Positions 16,829 to 25,464 of a stretch of 64,000 nt of DNA are shown here, piece after piece. The stretch comes from VBDM01 sp964430565 (GTDB lineage Bacteria; Pseudomonadota; Gammaproteobacteria; Burkholderiales; SG8-39). Under the pieces are notes generated by a model. It did not search any database, had not been told where the DNA came from, and saw only the letters and a list, made by a program, of their open reading frames with translations. Made by a program: the position numbers and the translations under genes. The first letter of the stretch is position 1, and every line of letters begins with the position of its first letter. The DNA lies in assembly GCA_964430565.1 (NCBI GenBank), contig CAYSFD010000019.1, positions 124,001-188,000 on the forward strand. The letters run 5' to 3'.

Positions 16829-19800
16829 ATGCCGACTTGCCCGAATTGCCAGGCCCGTAACGCCGAGGGCCAGAAGTTCTGCAGCAATTGCGGCTTTGCC
16901 CTCGAACCCACGCGGAACATGGCTGGCGAGCGCAAATTCGCCACTTTCCTCTTCGCCGACGTGGCGCACTCGACGGCGATCGCCGAGCGGCTCGACCCGG
17001 AGGACTGGACGGAAATCATGAACGGCGCGTTCGGTTTCATGAATGCGGCCGTGTCGAAATATGGCGGCACGGTATCCCGCCTCATGGGAGACGCGGTGCT
17101 CGCCCTGTTCGGCGCCCCGGTGGCGCACGAGGATGACGCCGAGCGTGCGGTGCGCGCAGGTCTCGAGATCCAGGACGCCGCAAGAGAGTATGCGCTCGAG
17201 GTGAAGCAGCGACACAGCTTCGACTTCGAACTGCGGGTCGGAATCAACACGGGGACGGCGGTCCTCGCCTTCGTCGGGGACGCCGTGCGCAGCGAGTACA
17301 CCGCGATGGGCGATGCGGCCAATGTCGCCGCGAGGCTTCAGTCGGCAGCCGAGCCGGGAACCGTTTTGATCAGCGTCGACACACAGCGGCTCGTCGCGAG
17401 CCTGTTCGACTTCAAGCCGCGCGGCGCGATCGAGATGAAGGGCAAGCAGGCGCCGGTCGAGTCGTTCGAGGTCCTGGGTGTGCGCGCGACCCCAGGCAAA
17501 GCGCGCGGCCTGGACCTAGAGGGGCTCACATCACCCCTGGTCGGACGCGAGCGCGAAATCGCGCTTCTGCGCGAAAAGCTGGCGGCGCTCGATCAGGGCA
17601 TCGGGTCGGTCGTCGTCATCACCGGAGAGGCGGGTCTGGGCAAGTCGCGCCTGGTGGCCGAGCTGCGTGCCGTCGGCGTCGCCCGGCCGCAGGGCCAGAT
17701 CGCCTGGTTCGAATCGCGCGCCATCTCCTACGGGCAGTCGATCCCGTATTTCCCGTGGCGGCAGCTCGGCCGGCAGATCGTCGATGCGACCGACATGGAC
17801 ACTGCGGCAGCGGTCCGGGAGAAGCTGCGCGATTTCATCGCGCGGACCGGCTTGCCTGCCGACAACCTGCCCTATTACGAGACGCTGCTAGCGGTGGACG
17901 CGGAAGACAGCCGGACGGCCTTGGCGCGTCTGGCGGGCGACGCCGTGGTGAACGGTATCGCGGGCGCGGTGATCGGAGCGATACGGGCTGTAATTCGTTC
18001 CGGCGGCGGCGCATTGCCGCACGTACTCGTCATGGACGATCTTCATTGGTCGGACAGCGCGACGCTCGAGTTGATTGCCCAGGTCGCGACGCTCGCCGGC
18101 GGCGAGCCGCTGCTGGTGTTGTGCGTGCTGCGGCCGGACCGCAGCGCGGCGAGCTGGCAGCTCGTCGATCGCCTTCAGGCGAGCCTCGGTAACGCGTTTG
18201 CGCGCATCGACCTCGAGCCGCTCGACGCCGCCGATTCCGGCGCGCTGCTCGGCAACCTGCTGCACATCGAAAACCTGCCCGAGAGCGTAAAGGCCCGGAT
18301 TCTGGAGCGCTCGGACGGCAACCCCTTTTATATCGAGGAGGTGCTGCGTTCCCTCATCGACTACGGGCAGGTCGTGCGTGAAGACGGGCAATGGCGCGCC
18401 ACGCGTGCCATCGTCGACGCCAACATTCCGGAGACCCTGGCCGGCGTGCTGAGCGCGCGCATCGACCGCTTGCCCGAGACGACCAAGCGCGTGGCGCAGA
18501 CCGCGGCGGTGATCGGCCGGGTCTTCATGCACCGGGTGCTCGAAACGGTCTGCCACGCCGCGCCGCCGGCCGAGCGCATCGAGCACATCGAACCGCACAT
18601 CGGGGCCTTGTCGATGGAACAGATCGTGCGCGAGCGCGGGCGCAATCCCGAGCGCGAGTACATCTTCAAGCACGCCATGACCTGCGAGGCGGCGTACGGG
18701 CTCCTGCTGCGCGCGCGTCGCCGCGAGTTGCACGCGCGCACCGGCATGGCGCTCGAAACCCTGTTCGCCGATCGCAGCGACGAGTTCGCGCCGCTGCTCG
18801 CCCATCACTTCGCCGAAGCCGACGATATCAAGCGCGCGCTCGACTACTCCAGGCGCGCGGCGGACAATGCGCGCAAACTCTATGCGCTGCGCGAGGAGCT
18901 CGTGCATCGCGACCGCATCCTGGCGCTGCTCGACCGGATGCCCGACGCGCCGGCGGCCGATGTCGTCGATGCGATCATCGAGTGGGCCTTCGTTCGGCAC
19001 CGGTTGAATGCCTACGAGGGCGTGCTGGAGCGTCTGGGCGACGCGGTGGCGCGCTCGCGCGCCGCCGGCGACAAGCGCCGGCTGGCGACGGCGCTGTCGT
19101 GGACCGGCAACATCCACCTGGTCACGGGGTTTCCCTCCCGCAGCTTCGAGTACATCGAAGAGAGCCGCGGGCTCGCGACCGAACTCGGCGATGACCAACT
19201 CATGCTCCTGCCGCTGTTCATCGCGACCTGGTGGCTCGTCGATCGCGATCCGGCCGCAGGAGCCAAGGCGTTGCAGGAAGTGATCGCACTCGCCCACAAG
19301 CAGCGGGTGCCGGAGGTCGAGGGGCATGCCATGGCCTATCGCGCCGTTGCGCTCGCCCGGCTGGGCGACTTCGACGCGGCGCGGGCCCAGATCGCGGACG
19401 CGCTCGAGATCGCACCGCGTGCCGGATCGCCGGTCAAGGAGGCCGACGTTCACATCGCCGTCGGCGAAGCCTATTACGTGATGGGCGAGATCGAGAAGGG
19501 GCTGGAGCACGCGCGCATCGGAGCGGACCTGGCCTACAACGCGAACGGCTTCGAGTGCGCGTGCGCAGGGCACTTCGGCGTCGGCAAGGGGCAGTTCGAG
19601 AAGCGCCGGATCGACGAGGCGCTCTCGCAATACGCCAAGTCGCTGGAGCTCGCCGGCAGGGTGATCTCCCCGGGGTTTTCCGGCTATATCAACCACATCA
19701 AGGCCAGCGCCGCGCTTGCCGAGTTCGAGAGCACCGGGTCACTGTCGGCGATCGAATCGCTGCGCTTCGCCCTGAACAACGCGCGCAACGGCCACGACGA

Positions 19801-20068
19801 ATTCGGTGCTGCGACCCTCGCCCAGGATCTCGCCGGCGCGCTCATCAAGCTCGGCCGGAATGACGAAGCCGGACCGTTGCTCGATCCCGCGATCGACTAC
19901 TACCGCCAGCGCGGAATGCGTCCCTTTCTCGCGGGGGCTCTCGAACTTGCCGGCACCTTGCACCAGCAGTCCGGCAGACCGGAGGAGGCCGAGAAGAGCC
20001 GCCGCGAGGCCGCGCAGCTGCGCGAGTTCCTCGGCTCGGCGAGCACCGGCAGCGCGGCGAAGGTCTAA
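16829..20068 (+). CDS. Zinc-ribbon class III adenylate/guanylate cyclase with AAA ATPase and TPR domains
   Basis: 1079 residues from ATG 16829. Residues 1-28 are a zinc ribbon (CPNC at 4-7, CSNC at 18-21). A class III cyclase domain spans about 33-215, with the metal aspartates in FADVAHST and LMGDAVLALFG and the transition-state Asn/Arg in GDAANVAARLQ, so the core active site looks intact. An AAA-type ATPase follows (LVGREREI, Walker A GEAGLGKSRL near residue 270, Walker B VLVMDDLHWSD near 400). The C-terminal half is helical with TPR-like repeats. Such proteins are thought to make cAMP or cGMP in response to a ligand sensed by the ATPase/TPR part. It is the first gene of a signalling module; the next gene starts 2 bp after its stop. 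Confidence 0.9.
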   Translation: MPTCPNCQARNAEGQKFCSNCGFALEPTRNMAGERKFATFLFADVAHSTAIAERLDPEDWTEIMNGAFGFMNAAVSKYGGTVSRLMGDAVLALFGAPVAHEDDAERAVRAGLEIQDAAREYALEVKQRHSFDFELRVGINTGTAVLAFVGDAVRSEYTAMGDAANVAARLQSAAEPGTVLISVDTQRLVASLFDFKPRGAIEMKGKQAPVESFEVLGVRATPGKARGLDLEGLTSPLVGREREIALLREKLAALDQGIGSVVVITGEAGLGKSRLVAELRAVGVARPQGQIAWFESRAISYGQSIPYFPWRQLGRQIVDATDMDTAAAVREKLRDFIARTGLPADNLPYYETLLAVDAEDSRTALARLAGDAVVNGIAGAVIGAIRAVIRSGGGALPHVLVMDDLHWSDSATLELIAQVATLAGGEPLLVLCVLRPDRSAASWQLVDRLQASLGNAFARIDLEPLDAADSGALLGNLLHIENLPESVKARILERSDGNPFYIEEVLRSLIDYGQVVREDGQWRATRAIVDANIPETLAGVLSARIDRLPETTKRVAQTAAVIGRVFMHRVLETVCHAAPPAERIEHIEPHIGALSMEQIVRERGRNPEREYIFKHAMTCEAAYGLLLRARRRELHARTGMALETLFADRSDEFAPLLAHHFAEADDIKRALDYSRRAADNARKLYALREELVHRDRILALLDRMPDAPAADVVDAIIEWAFVRHRLNAYEGVLERLGDAVARSRAAGDKRRLATALSWTGNIHLVTGFPSRSFEYIEESRGLATELGDDQLMLLPLFIATWWLVDRDPAAGAKALQEVIALAHKQRVPEVEGHAMAYRAVALARLGDFDAARAQIADALEIAPRAGSPVKEADVHIAVGEAYYVMGEIEKGLEHARIGADLAYNANGFECACAGHFGVGKGQFEKRRIDEALSQYAKSLELAGRVISPGFSGYINHIKASAALAEFESTGSLSAIESLRFALNNARNGHDEFGAATLAQDLAGALIKLGRNDEAGPLLDPAIDYYRQRGMRPFLAGALELAGTLHQQSGRPEEAEKSRREAAQLREFLGSASTGSAAKV

Positions 20069-20070
20069 TC

Positions 20071-21771
20071 GTGGCCAAGCCGGTCATCCTAGCGGTCGAC
20101 GACGAACCTTCGGTCCTCGCTGCGGTGGCGCGCGATCTCAGGCATCGCTATGCAAAGGACTACACGGTGTCGCGGGCCGGATCGGGCCCGGAGGCGCTGG
20201 AGACTCTACGCGACCTCAAGCTGCGCAACGAAGCCGTTGCCCTGCTGCTCGCCGACCAGCGCATGCCGGGGATGACCGGGGTCGCTTTCCTGCACGAGGC
20301 GATGGCGTTGTTTCCGTCGGCCAAGCGCGCGCTGCTGACCGCCTACGCCGACACCGACGCCGCCATCCGCGCGATCAACGAGGTCAAGCTTGATCATTAC
20401 CTCATGAAGCCCTGGCACCCTCCCGAGGAACTGCTGTATCCGGTGCTCGACGACCTGCTCGATGACTGGCGAGCGAACTACCAGCCGGTGTTCGAGGGAG
20501 TTCGCGTTGTCGGACACCGCTGGTCGGCCGACGGTCACCGCGTTCGCGACTTCCTCGCCCGCAACCTCATCCCGTATCGCTGGCTCGACATCGAGACCGA
20601 CGCCGAGGCCGCCGAGCTGCGCGCGCTCTCGGGGTCGGCAGACGCACCGCTGCCGCTCGTCGTTCTTGCCGACGGCACCCTCCTGTCGAGCCCGTCGATC
20701 CCCGTGCTGGCTGAACGTCTCGGGCTGCACACGCAGGCCGAGGCGAACGCCTACGATCTGGTCATCGTCGGTGCCGGGCCTGCCGGACTCGCTGCCGCCG
20801 TGTACGGGGCCTCGGAGGGCCTGCGGACCCTGCTGATCGAGCGCGAGGCGCCGGGCGGCCAGGCGGGGACGAGTTCGAGCATCGAGAACTACCTCGGTTT
20901 TCCCGCCGGACTGAGCGGCGGCGACCTCGCGCGACGCGCCGTCGCGCAGGCCCGTCGCTTCGGCACCGAGATCCTCGCGCCGATGGAAGCGGTCGGCTTT
21001 GCGACGCAGGACGGTTACCACATCGTGACGCTGGGCAACGGATCGACCGTGACCACCCAGGCCCTGCTCGTCGCCACCGGCGTCTCGTACCGGCTTCTCG
21101 ATGTTCCCGGGGCGGACCGCCTCGCCGGGACCGGCGTGTTCTACGGCGCGGCGATCACCGAGGCGCTGACCGTCAAGGGGCAGGACGTGCTCGTCGTCGG
21201 AGGTGGCAATTCCGCGGGGCAAGGGGCGCTCTACCTCGCGCGCTTCGCCCGGTCGGTCACGCTGCTCGTGCGCGGGGCTTCGCTCGCCGAGACCCTGTCG
21301 CAGTACCTGGTTGAGCGCATCGACGAGGCCGAGAACATCGAACTGCGCACAGGGGTGGCGGTCAGCGAGGTTCACGGCGAAAAAAGCCTCGAGGAAGTGT
21401 CGATCCGGAACGTCGGGACCGGAACCGTCGAGCGGCTGCCCGCGCGCGCGGTCTTCGTGTTCATAGGGGCGGCCCCGCGCACGGCGTGGCTGAACGGCGC
21501 GTTGCAGGTCGATGCGGGCGGCTTCGTGCTGTCAGGGGTGGATCTCGAGCGCGAGGGTGGCAAGCGCCCGCTCGGTTGGCTGGCCGAGCGCGACCCGTTC
21601 TGGCTGGAGACCAGCGTTGCCGGCGTCTTCGTCGCCGGGGACTTGCGGCACCAGTCCACCAAGCGCATCGCGTCCGCGGTGGGCGAAGGGGCGATGGCGG
21701 TGCAGTTCGTGCACCAGCACTTGCGCGGCCCGGCGCCCGCGCAGCGCCCACTGCCGCCAACCGGATCCTGA
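20071..21771 (+). CDS. Receiver domain - glutaredoxin-like - thioredoxin-reductase-like fusion lacking all cysteines
   Basis: 566 residues, GTG start. Residues 1-125 are a complete response-regulator receiver (D10/D11, phosphoacceptor D62 in LLLADQRMPG, T90, K113). Residues 140-220 look like a glutaredoxin/thioredoxin fold in which the active site is HRWSADGH rather than CxxC (VRDFLARNLIPYRWLDIE, then PLVVLADG). From residue 229 a thioredoxin-reductase-type flavoprotein follows: GAGPAGLAAAVYG (FAD), VVGGGNSAGQGALYLA (NADPH), FVAGDLR (FAD). The position of the CATC redox pair reads GAAI (359-362). I find no cysteine anywhere in the protein. It can probably bind FAD and NADPH but cannot do dithiol chemistry. 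Database annotators know the architecture as a fused response regulator/thioredoxin-disulfide reductase. It probably acts with the kinase encoded next. Confidence 0.88.
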   Translation: MAKPVILAVDDEPSVLAAVARDLRHRYAKDYTVSRAGSGPEALETLRDLKLRNEAVALLLADQRMPGMTGVAFLHEAMALFPSAKRALLTAYADTDAAIRAINEVKLDHYLMKPWHPPEELLYPVLDDLLDDWRANYQPVFEGVRVVGHRWSADGHRVRDFLARNLIPYRWLDIETDAEAAELRALSGSADAPLPLVVLADGTLLSSPSIPVLAERLGLHTQAEANAYDLVIVGAGPAGLAAAVYGASEGLRTLLIEREAPGGQAGTSSSIENYLGFPAGLSGGDLARRAVAQARRFGTEILAPMEAVGFATQDGYHIVTLGNGSTVTTQALLVATGVSYRLLDVPGADRLAGTGVFYGAAITEALTVKGQDVLVVGGGNSAGQGALYLARFARSVTLLVRGASLAETLSQYLVERIDEAENIELRTGVAVSEVHGEKSLEEVSIRNVGTGTVERLPARAVFVFIGAAPRTAWLNGALQVDAGGFVLSGVDLEREGGKRPLGWLAERDPFWLETSVAGVFVAGDLRHQSTKRIASAVGEGAMAVQFVHQHLRGPAPAQRPLPPTGS

Positions 21772-21774
21772 GCC

Positions 21775-23217
21775 GTGAGCAGTGCGTCCGCCGAGTTGCG
21801 ATCGCTGCAGGAGTTCGTCCGCAAGCTGCCACTTTTCGCAGATCTGACGCTGGCTGACGTGGCGCAGCTGTGCCGGTCTTCGCGCCGTGTTCATGCCGTG
21901 CCGGGCGAGATCGTCATAGAGGAGGGCGCTCCCGGGGATTCGCTGTACGTCGTGCTGGCTGGCGAGCTCGAGATCACCAAGCGCGACGGCGAGCGGGACG
22001 TCGTGCTGGCGTCGCGCAAGGTCGGGGAGGCCGTGGGGGAAATGTCGCTTCTGGAGCGCATGCCGCGCAGCGCATCGGCACGCGCGGTGCAGCCGAGCGA
22101 GTTGCTGGAAGTCAGCCCCGAGTCGTTTCGGAAAGTCCTCGAAAACAATCCGTCGACGGCGATGACGGTGTTGCGCACGGTGGCGAGCCGCCTGCGCAGC
22201 ACCGAAGCCTCGCTGATGCAAAGCGACAAGCTGGCCTCGCTCGGCACGCTGGCCGCCGGGCTCGCGCACGAACTGAACAATCCTGCGGCGGCGATCCAGC
22301 GCGGCACGCAGCACCTGCGCGAGGCGTTCGAAACATGGCGGCGGCGGACCGTCGAACTGCAAAGCCTGGACCTCGACGCGGAACAGCGGCGTCGGCTCGC
22401 CGAACTCGAGTCCGGGATCGCGACATGCGGTTCGCCGCGGCCCGACGACGCCGCATCCAGTCGGCAAGAGTCGAGGCTCATTGAGGAGCTCGAGGCGCTC
22501 GGTATCGACGATGCCTCCGAGATCGCACCGGCGCTGGTCGCCTTCGGCTGGACCGTCGAGCGGTTGCGGCCCGTTGCCGCCGCATTCGCCGCAGGGCACG
22601 TGAAGCCTGTGCTGCAGTGGCTCGGCGCGGGGTTCGCCGCGCAACAGCTCTTGGCCGAAATCCAGCGCAGCGCGCAGGCGATCTCCGAGATCGTCCGCGC
22701 GGTGAAGTCGTACGCCTATCTCGATCAGGCGCCGGTCCAGGACGCGGATCTGCGCGTCAGCCTTGAAGACACGCTCGTCATTCTGCGTTACAAGCTCAAG
22801 GAGGGCATCGAAGTCGTGCGCGACTTCGAGCCCGGGCTGCCGACGATCGAAGCTTACGCCAGCGAACTCAACCAGGTTTGGACTAATCTCATAGACAACG
22901 CCATTCACGCCATGAACGGCCGCGGCGTGCTCGAGCTCCGTGCGCGCCGGATTGGGGGTGAAGTCGAGGTCCGGATCGCGGACAGCGGGCCGGGCATCCC
23001 CGCCGGGACTGCTTCGCGCATCTTCGATCCCTTCTTCACGACCAAACCGCAGGGGGTGGGCACGGGGCTGGGATTGCACATCGCCCACAACATCGTCGTC
23101 AACCGGCATCACGGCAGGATCGACTTCGAATCGAGGCCGGGGCGCACCGAGTTCAGAGTATCGTTGCCGATCCGCATGAAACCGGCTGCGGGCGAGCCGA
23201 CGCCCGCAGTGGTATAG
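21775..23217 (+). CDS. Cyclic-nucleotide-binding histidine kinase
   Basis: 480 residues, GTG start 3 bp after the preceding stop. A cNMP-binding domain covers about 15-135; the phosphate-binding cassette reads VGEMSLLERMPRSASARA, keeping the Gly-Glu (88-89) and Arg (98) that contact the cyclic nucleotide. The kinase core has an H-box LAHELNNP with H165, an N-box LNQVWTNLIDNAIHAM, a G1 box DSGPGIP, an F box FDPFFTTKP and a G2 box GTGLGLHIAHNIV. There are no membrane helices, so it is soluble. The natural inference is that it senses the nucleotide made by the cyclase at 16829 and phosphorylates the receiver of the 20071 protein. That wiring is inferred from gene order and domains only. Confidence 0.9.
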   Translation: MSSASAELRSLQEFVRKLPLFADLTLADVAQLCRSSRRVHAVPGEIVIEEGAPGDSLYVVLAGELEITKRDGERDVVLASRKVGEAVGEMSLLERMPRSASARAVQPSELLEVSPESFRKVLENNPSTAMTVLRTVASRLRSTEASLMQSDKLASLGTLAAGLAHELNNPAAAIQRGTQHLREAFETWRRRTVELQSLDLDAEQRRRLAELESGIATCGSPRPDDAASSRQESRLIEELEALGIDDASEIAPALVAFGWTVERLRPVAAAFAAGHVKPVLQWLGAGFAAQQLLAEIQRSAQAISEIVRAVKSYAYLDQAPVQDADLRVSLEDTLVILRYKLKEGIEVVRDFEPGLPTIEAYASELNQVWTNLIDNAIHAMNGRGVLELRARRIGGEVEVRIADSGPGIPAGTASRIFDPFFTTKPQGVGTGLGLHIAHNIVVNRHHGRIDFESRPGRTEFRVSLPIRMKPAAGEPTPAVV

Positions 23218-23239
23218 AAGCGCAGGCACCGGCCGCGCT

Positions 23240-23632
23240 GTGATGATCGACGTCGCCCTCCTGCTATTGCTCCTGCTGCAACTGAAGCATTTCGTCTGCG
23301 ATTTCGTGACGCAGACGTCGTATCAGATGCGCTACAAGGGCATCTACGGCCACCCAGGCGGTCTGGTGCACGCCGGACTCCACGTGATCGGCAGCGCCAT
23401 CGTCGTGGTGGCGCTGAACGTTGCGATGCCGCTCTCGATGCCGGTGATGCTCCTCGTGGCGCTGCTTGCCGTCGAATTCGTGCTTCACTATCACATCGAC
23501 TGGGGCAAGGAGCAGGTCATCAAGCCGTTCGTAGAGGAGCAGGGGGCGGCGTATTGGGCCATCTTCGGCCTTGACCAGTTCCTGCACCAGGCTACCTACG
23601 TCGCCATCGCCTACGTCGTCTTTCGGGTCTGA
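23240..23632 (+). CDS. DUF3307 small membrane protein
   Basis: 130 residues (GTG 23240; ATG 23243 is equally possible). It is hydrophobic, with about four membrane segments. The conserved features LLLQLKHFVCDFVTQT, HAGLHVIGSAI, FVLHYHIDWGKEQV and the terminal FGLDQFLHQATYV match DUF3307. Many histidine and aspartate residues lie at membrane edges. No function is known. It lies 22 bp after the histidine kinase gene and 29 bp before the ABC exporter, so it could belong to either unit. Confidence 0.82.
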   Translation: MMIDVALLLLLLLQLKHFVCDFVTQTSYQMRYKGIYGHPGGLVHAGLHVIGSAIVVVALNVAMPLSMPVMLLVALLAVEFVLHYHIDWGKEQVIKPFVEEQGAAYWAIFGLDQFLHQATYVAIAYVVFRV

Positions 23633-23661
23633 GGGTCGTCGGCACAAATAGGAGCGGCTTC

Positions 23662-25464
23662 TTGGCCCGTCAAATCGACAACATTCCCGAGCGCCCGCCG
23701 AACCGCGATATCCGCCAGCTCGCGCGGGTGCTGCGCTTCCTGTGGCCCTATCGCGCGAGGATGGCGGTCGCGGGTGTCGCGCTCGTGGTTGCGGCGGGCT
23801 GCGTGCTCGTCCTCGGCCAAGGCTTGAAGCGCGTCATCGACGCGGGTTTCACCGGAGCCGATACGGCGTCTCTGGATACTGCGCTTTTTGCGCTGCTCGC
23901 CATCGTCTGCGTGCTCGCCGCCGCGACTTACACGCGCTTCTACTCGGTGTCGTGGATCGGCGAGCGCGTCTCGGCCGACATCCGCCGCGCGGTGTTCGGG
24001 CATCTGTTGGAGCAGTCGCCCGGGTTTTTCGAGACCCTGCGCACGGGCGAGGCGATCTCGCGGCTCACCAACGACACGTCACTCCTGGAAGTCGTGATCG
24101 GCTCCTCCGCCTCGTTCGCCCTGCGCAACACCCTGATAATGCTCGGGGCGCTGGTGATGCTCGTGATCACCAGCCCGAAGCTCACCGCGCTGGTGCTGCT
24201 CGGCGTGCCGCTGGTGATCGTGCCCATCCTCCTATTCGGACGGCGCGTGAGAAAGCTCTCTCGCGCAAGCCAGGACCGGATTGCCGACGTGAGCACGCAT
24301 ATCGACGAATCCCTGCACGAGATCCGCACGGTGCAGTCCTACGGCCACGAGGAAAAGGACCGCGAGCAGTTCGGCGCGCGCGTCGAGCAGGCTTTTGCCA
24401 CGGCGACGAGCCGCATCGGCCAGCGCGCGCTCCTCATTGCGCTGGTGATGCTGCTCGCCTTTGGCGCGGTCGGGGTGATCCTGTGGATCGGCGGTCACGA
24501 TGTCCTGGCGGGGCAGATCAGTGCGGGCGAGCTCTCGGCTTTCGTGTTCTACGCCGTGCTCGTCGCCGGTGCCGTCGGCGCGGTGTCGGAAGTGATCGGC
24601 GATCTGCAGCGCGCCGCGGGCGCGACCGAGCGGCTGATGGAGTTGCTCGCGACCGAACCGACTATCCGTGCGCCGGCCAAACCGCAGGCGCTGCCCGAGC
24701 CTCCGCGCGGTGAAGTGCGCTTCGAGCGCGTCAGCTTCCACTATCCGTCGCGGCCGGACACGGCGGCGCTCTCGGAATTTTCTCTATCCGTCTCGCGCGG
24801 CGAGAAGGTCGCGCTGGTCGGGCCTTCGGGCGCGGGCAAATCCACGGTGTTCCAGTTGCTGTTGCGATACTACGATCCCGACAGCGGGACGATCACGCTC
24901 GACGGCGTGGAAGTCAGGAACGCCGATCCGCGCGCGGTGCGGCGGCGAATGGCGCTCGTGCCGCAGGATCCGGTGATTTTCGCGGCGAGCGTCGCCGAGA
25001 ACGTGCGCTACGGCCGGCCCGGAGCGAGCGACGCGGAGGTAAGGGCGGCGTGCGAGGCGGCCTACGCGAGCGAGTTCATCGAGCGCCTTCCCGAGGGGAT
25101 GAATTCTTTTCTCGGCGAGCGCGGCGTGAGGCTCTCGGGCGGCCAGCGCCAGCGGCTGTCGATCGCTCGGGCGCTCTTGGCCGACCGCGCGGTGTTGCTT
25201 CTGGACGAAGCGACCAGCTCGCTCGACGCCGAAAGCGAAAGCTACGTACAGCGGGCGCTCGAGCACTTGATGCGCGGCCGCACCACGCTCGTCGTCGCGC
25301 ACCGCCTCGCAACCGTCAAGAACGCCGACCGCATTGTCGTCATGGACCAGGGCCGGGTAATCGCCGCCGGCACGCACGCGGAGCTGGTGCGCGAGCAGGG
25401 TCTGTACGCCAGGCTCGCGGCGCTGCAGTTCCTCGGCGAAGTCTCGCCGGAGGCGGTGCAATGA
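23662..25464 (+). CDS. MsbA/LmrA-like ABC exporter (half transporter)
   Basis: 600 residues. A TTG start is chosen because AGGAG at 23651-23655 is correctly spaced and the sequence before it has no alternative. Six membrane helices cover residues 30-330. The nucleotide-binding domain has Walker A GPSGAGKST (about 388), signature LSGGQRQRLS (about 491), Walker B VLLLDEATSSLD and the H-loop Val-Ala-His. The type fits homodimeric lipid or multidrug exporters. The protein's stop overlaps the ATG of the next gene (ATGA), so the two are translationally coupled although they belong to different ABC classes. Confidence 0.88.
   Translation: MARQIDNIPERPPNRDIRQLARVLRFLWPYRARMAVAGVALVVAAGCVLVLGQGLKRVIDAGFTGADTASLDTALFALLAIVCVLAAATYTRFYSVSWIGERVSADIRRAVFGHLLEQSPGFFETLRTGEAISRLTNDTSLLEVVIGSSASFALRNTLIMLGALVMLVITSPKLTALVLLGVPLVIVPILLFGRRVRKLSRASQDRIADVSTHIDESLHEIRTVQSYGHEEKDREQFGARVEQAFATATSRIGQRALLIALVMLLAFGAVGVILWIGGHDVLAGQISAGELSAFVFYAVLVAGAVGAVSEVIGDLQRAAGATERLMELLATEPTIRAPAKPQALPEPPRGEVRFERVSFHYPSRPDTAALSEFSLSVSRGEKVALVGPSGAGKSTVFQLLLRYYDPDSGTITLDGVEVRNADPRAVRRRMALVPQDPVIFAASVAENVRYGRPGASDAEVRAACEAAYASEFIERLPEGMNSFLGERGVRLSGGQRQRLSIARALLADRAVLLLDEATSSLDAESESYVQRALEHLMRGRTTLVVAHRLATVKNADRIVVMDQGRVIAAGTHAELVREQGLYARLAALQFLGEVSPEAVQ

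Noticed and set aside
20071..21771. Calling the receiver fusion an active thioredoxin reductase
   Set aside because: The redox cysteines, and every other cysteine, are absent.
23662..25464. Exporter as ATPase partner of the OpuF-like permease
   Set aside because: Its nucleotide-binding domain is fused to six exporter helices and has no features of importer ATPases; adjacency alone is not enough.
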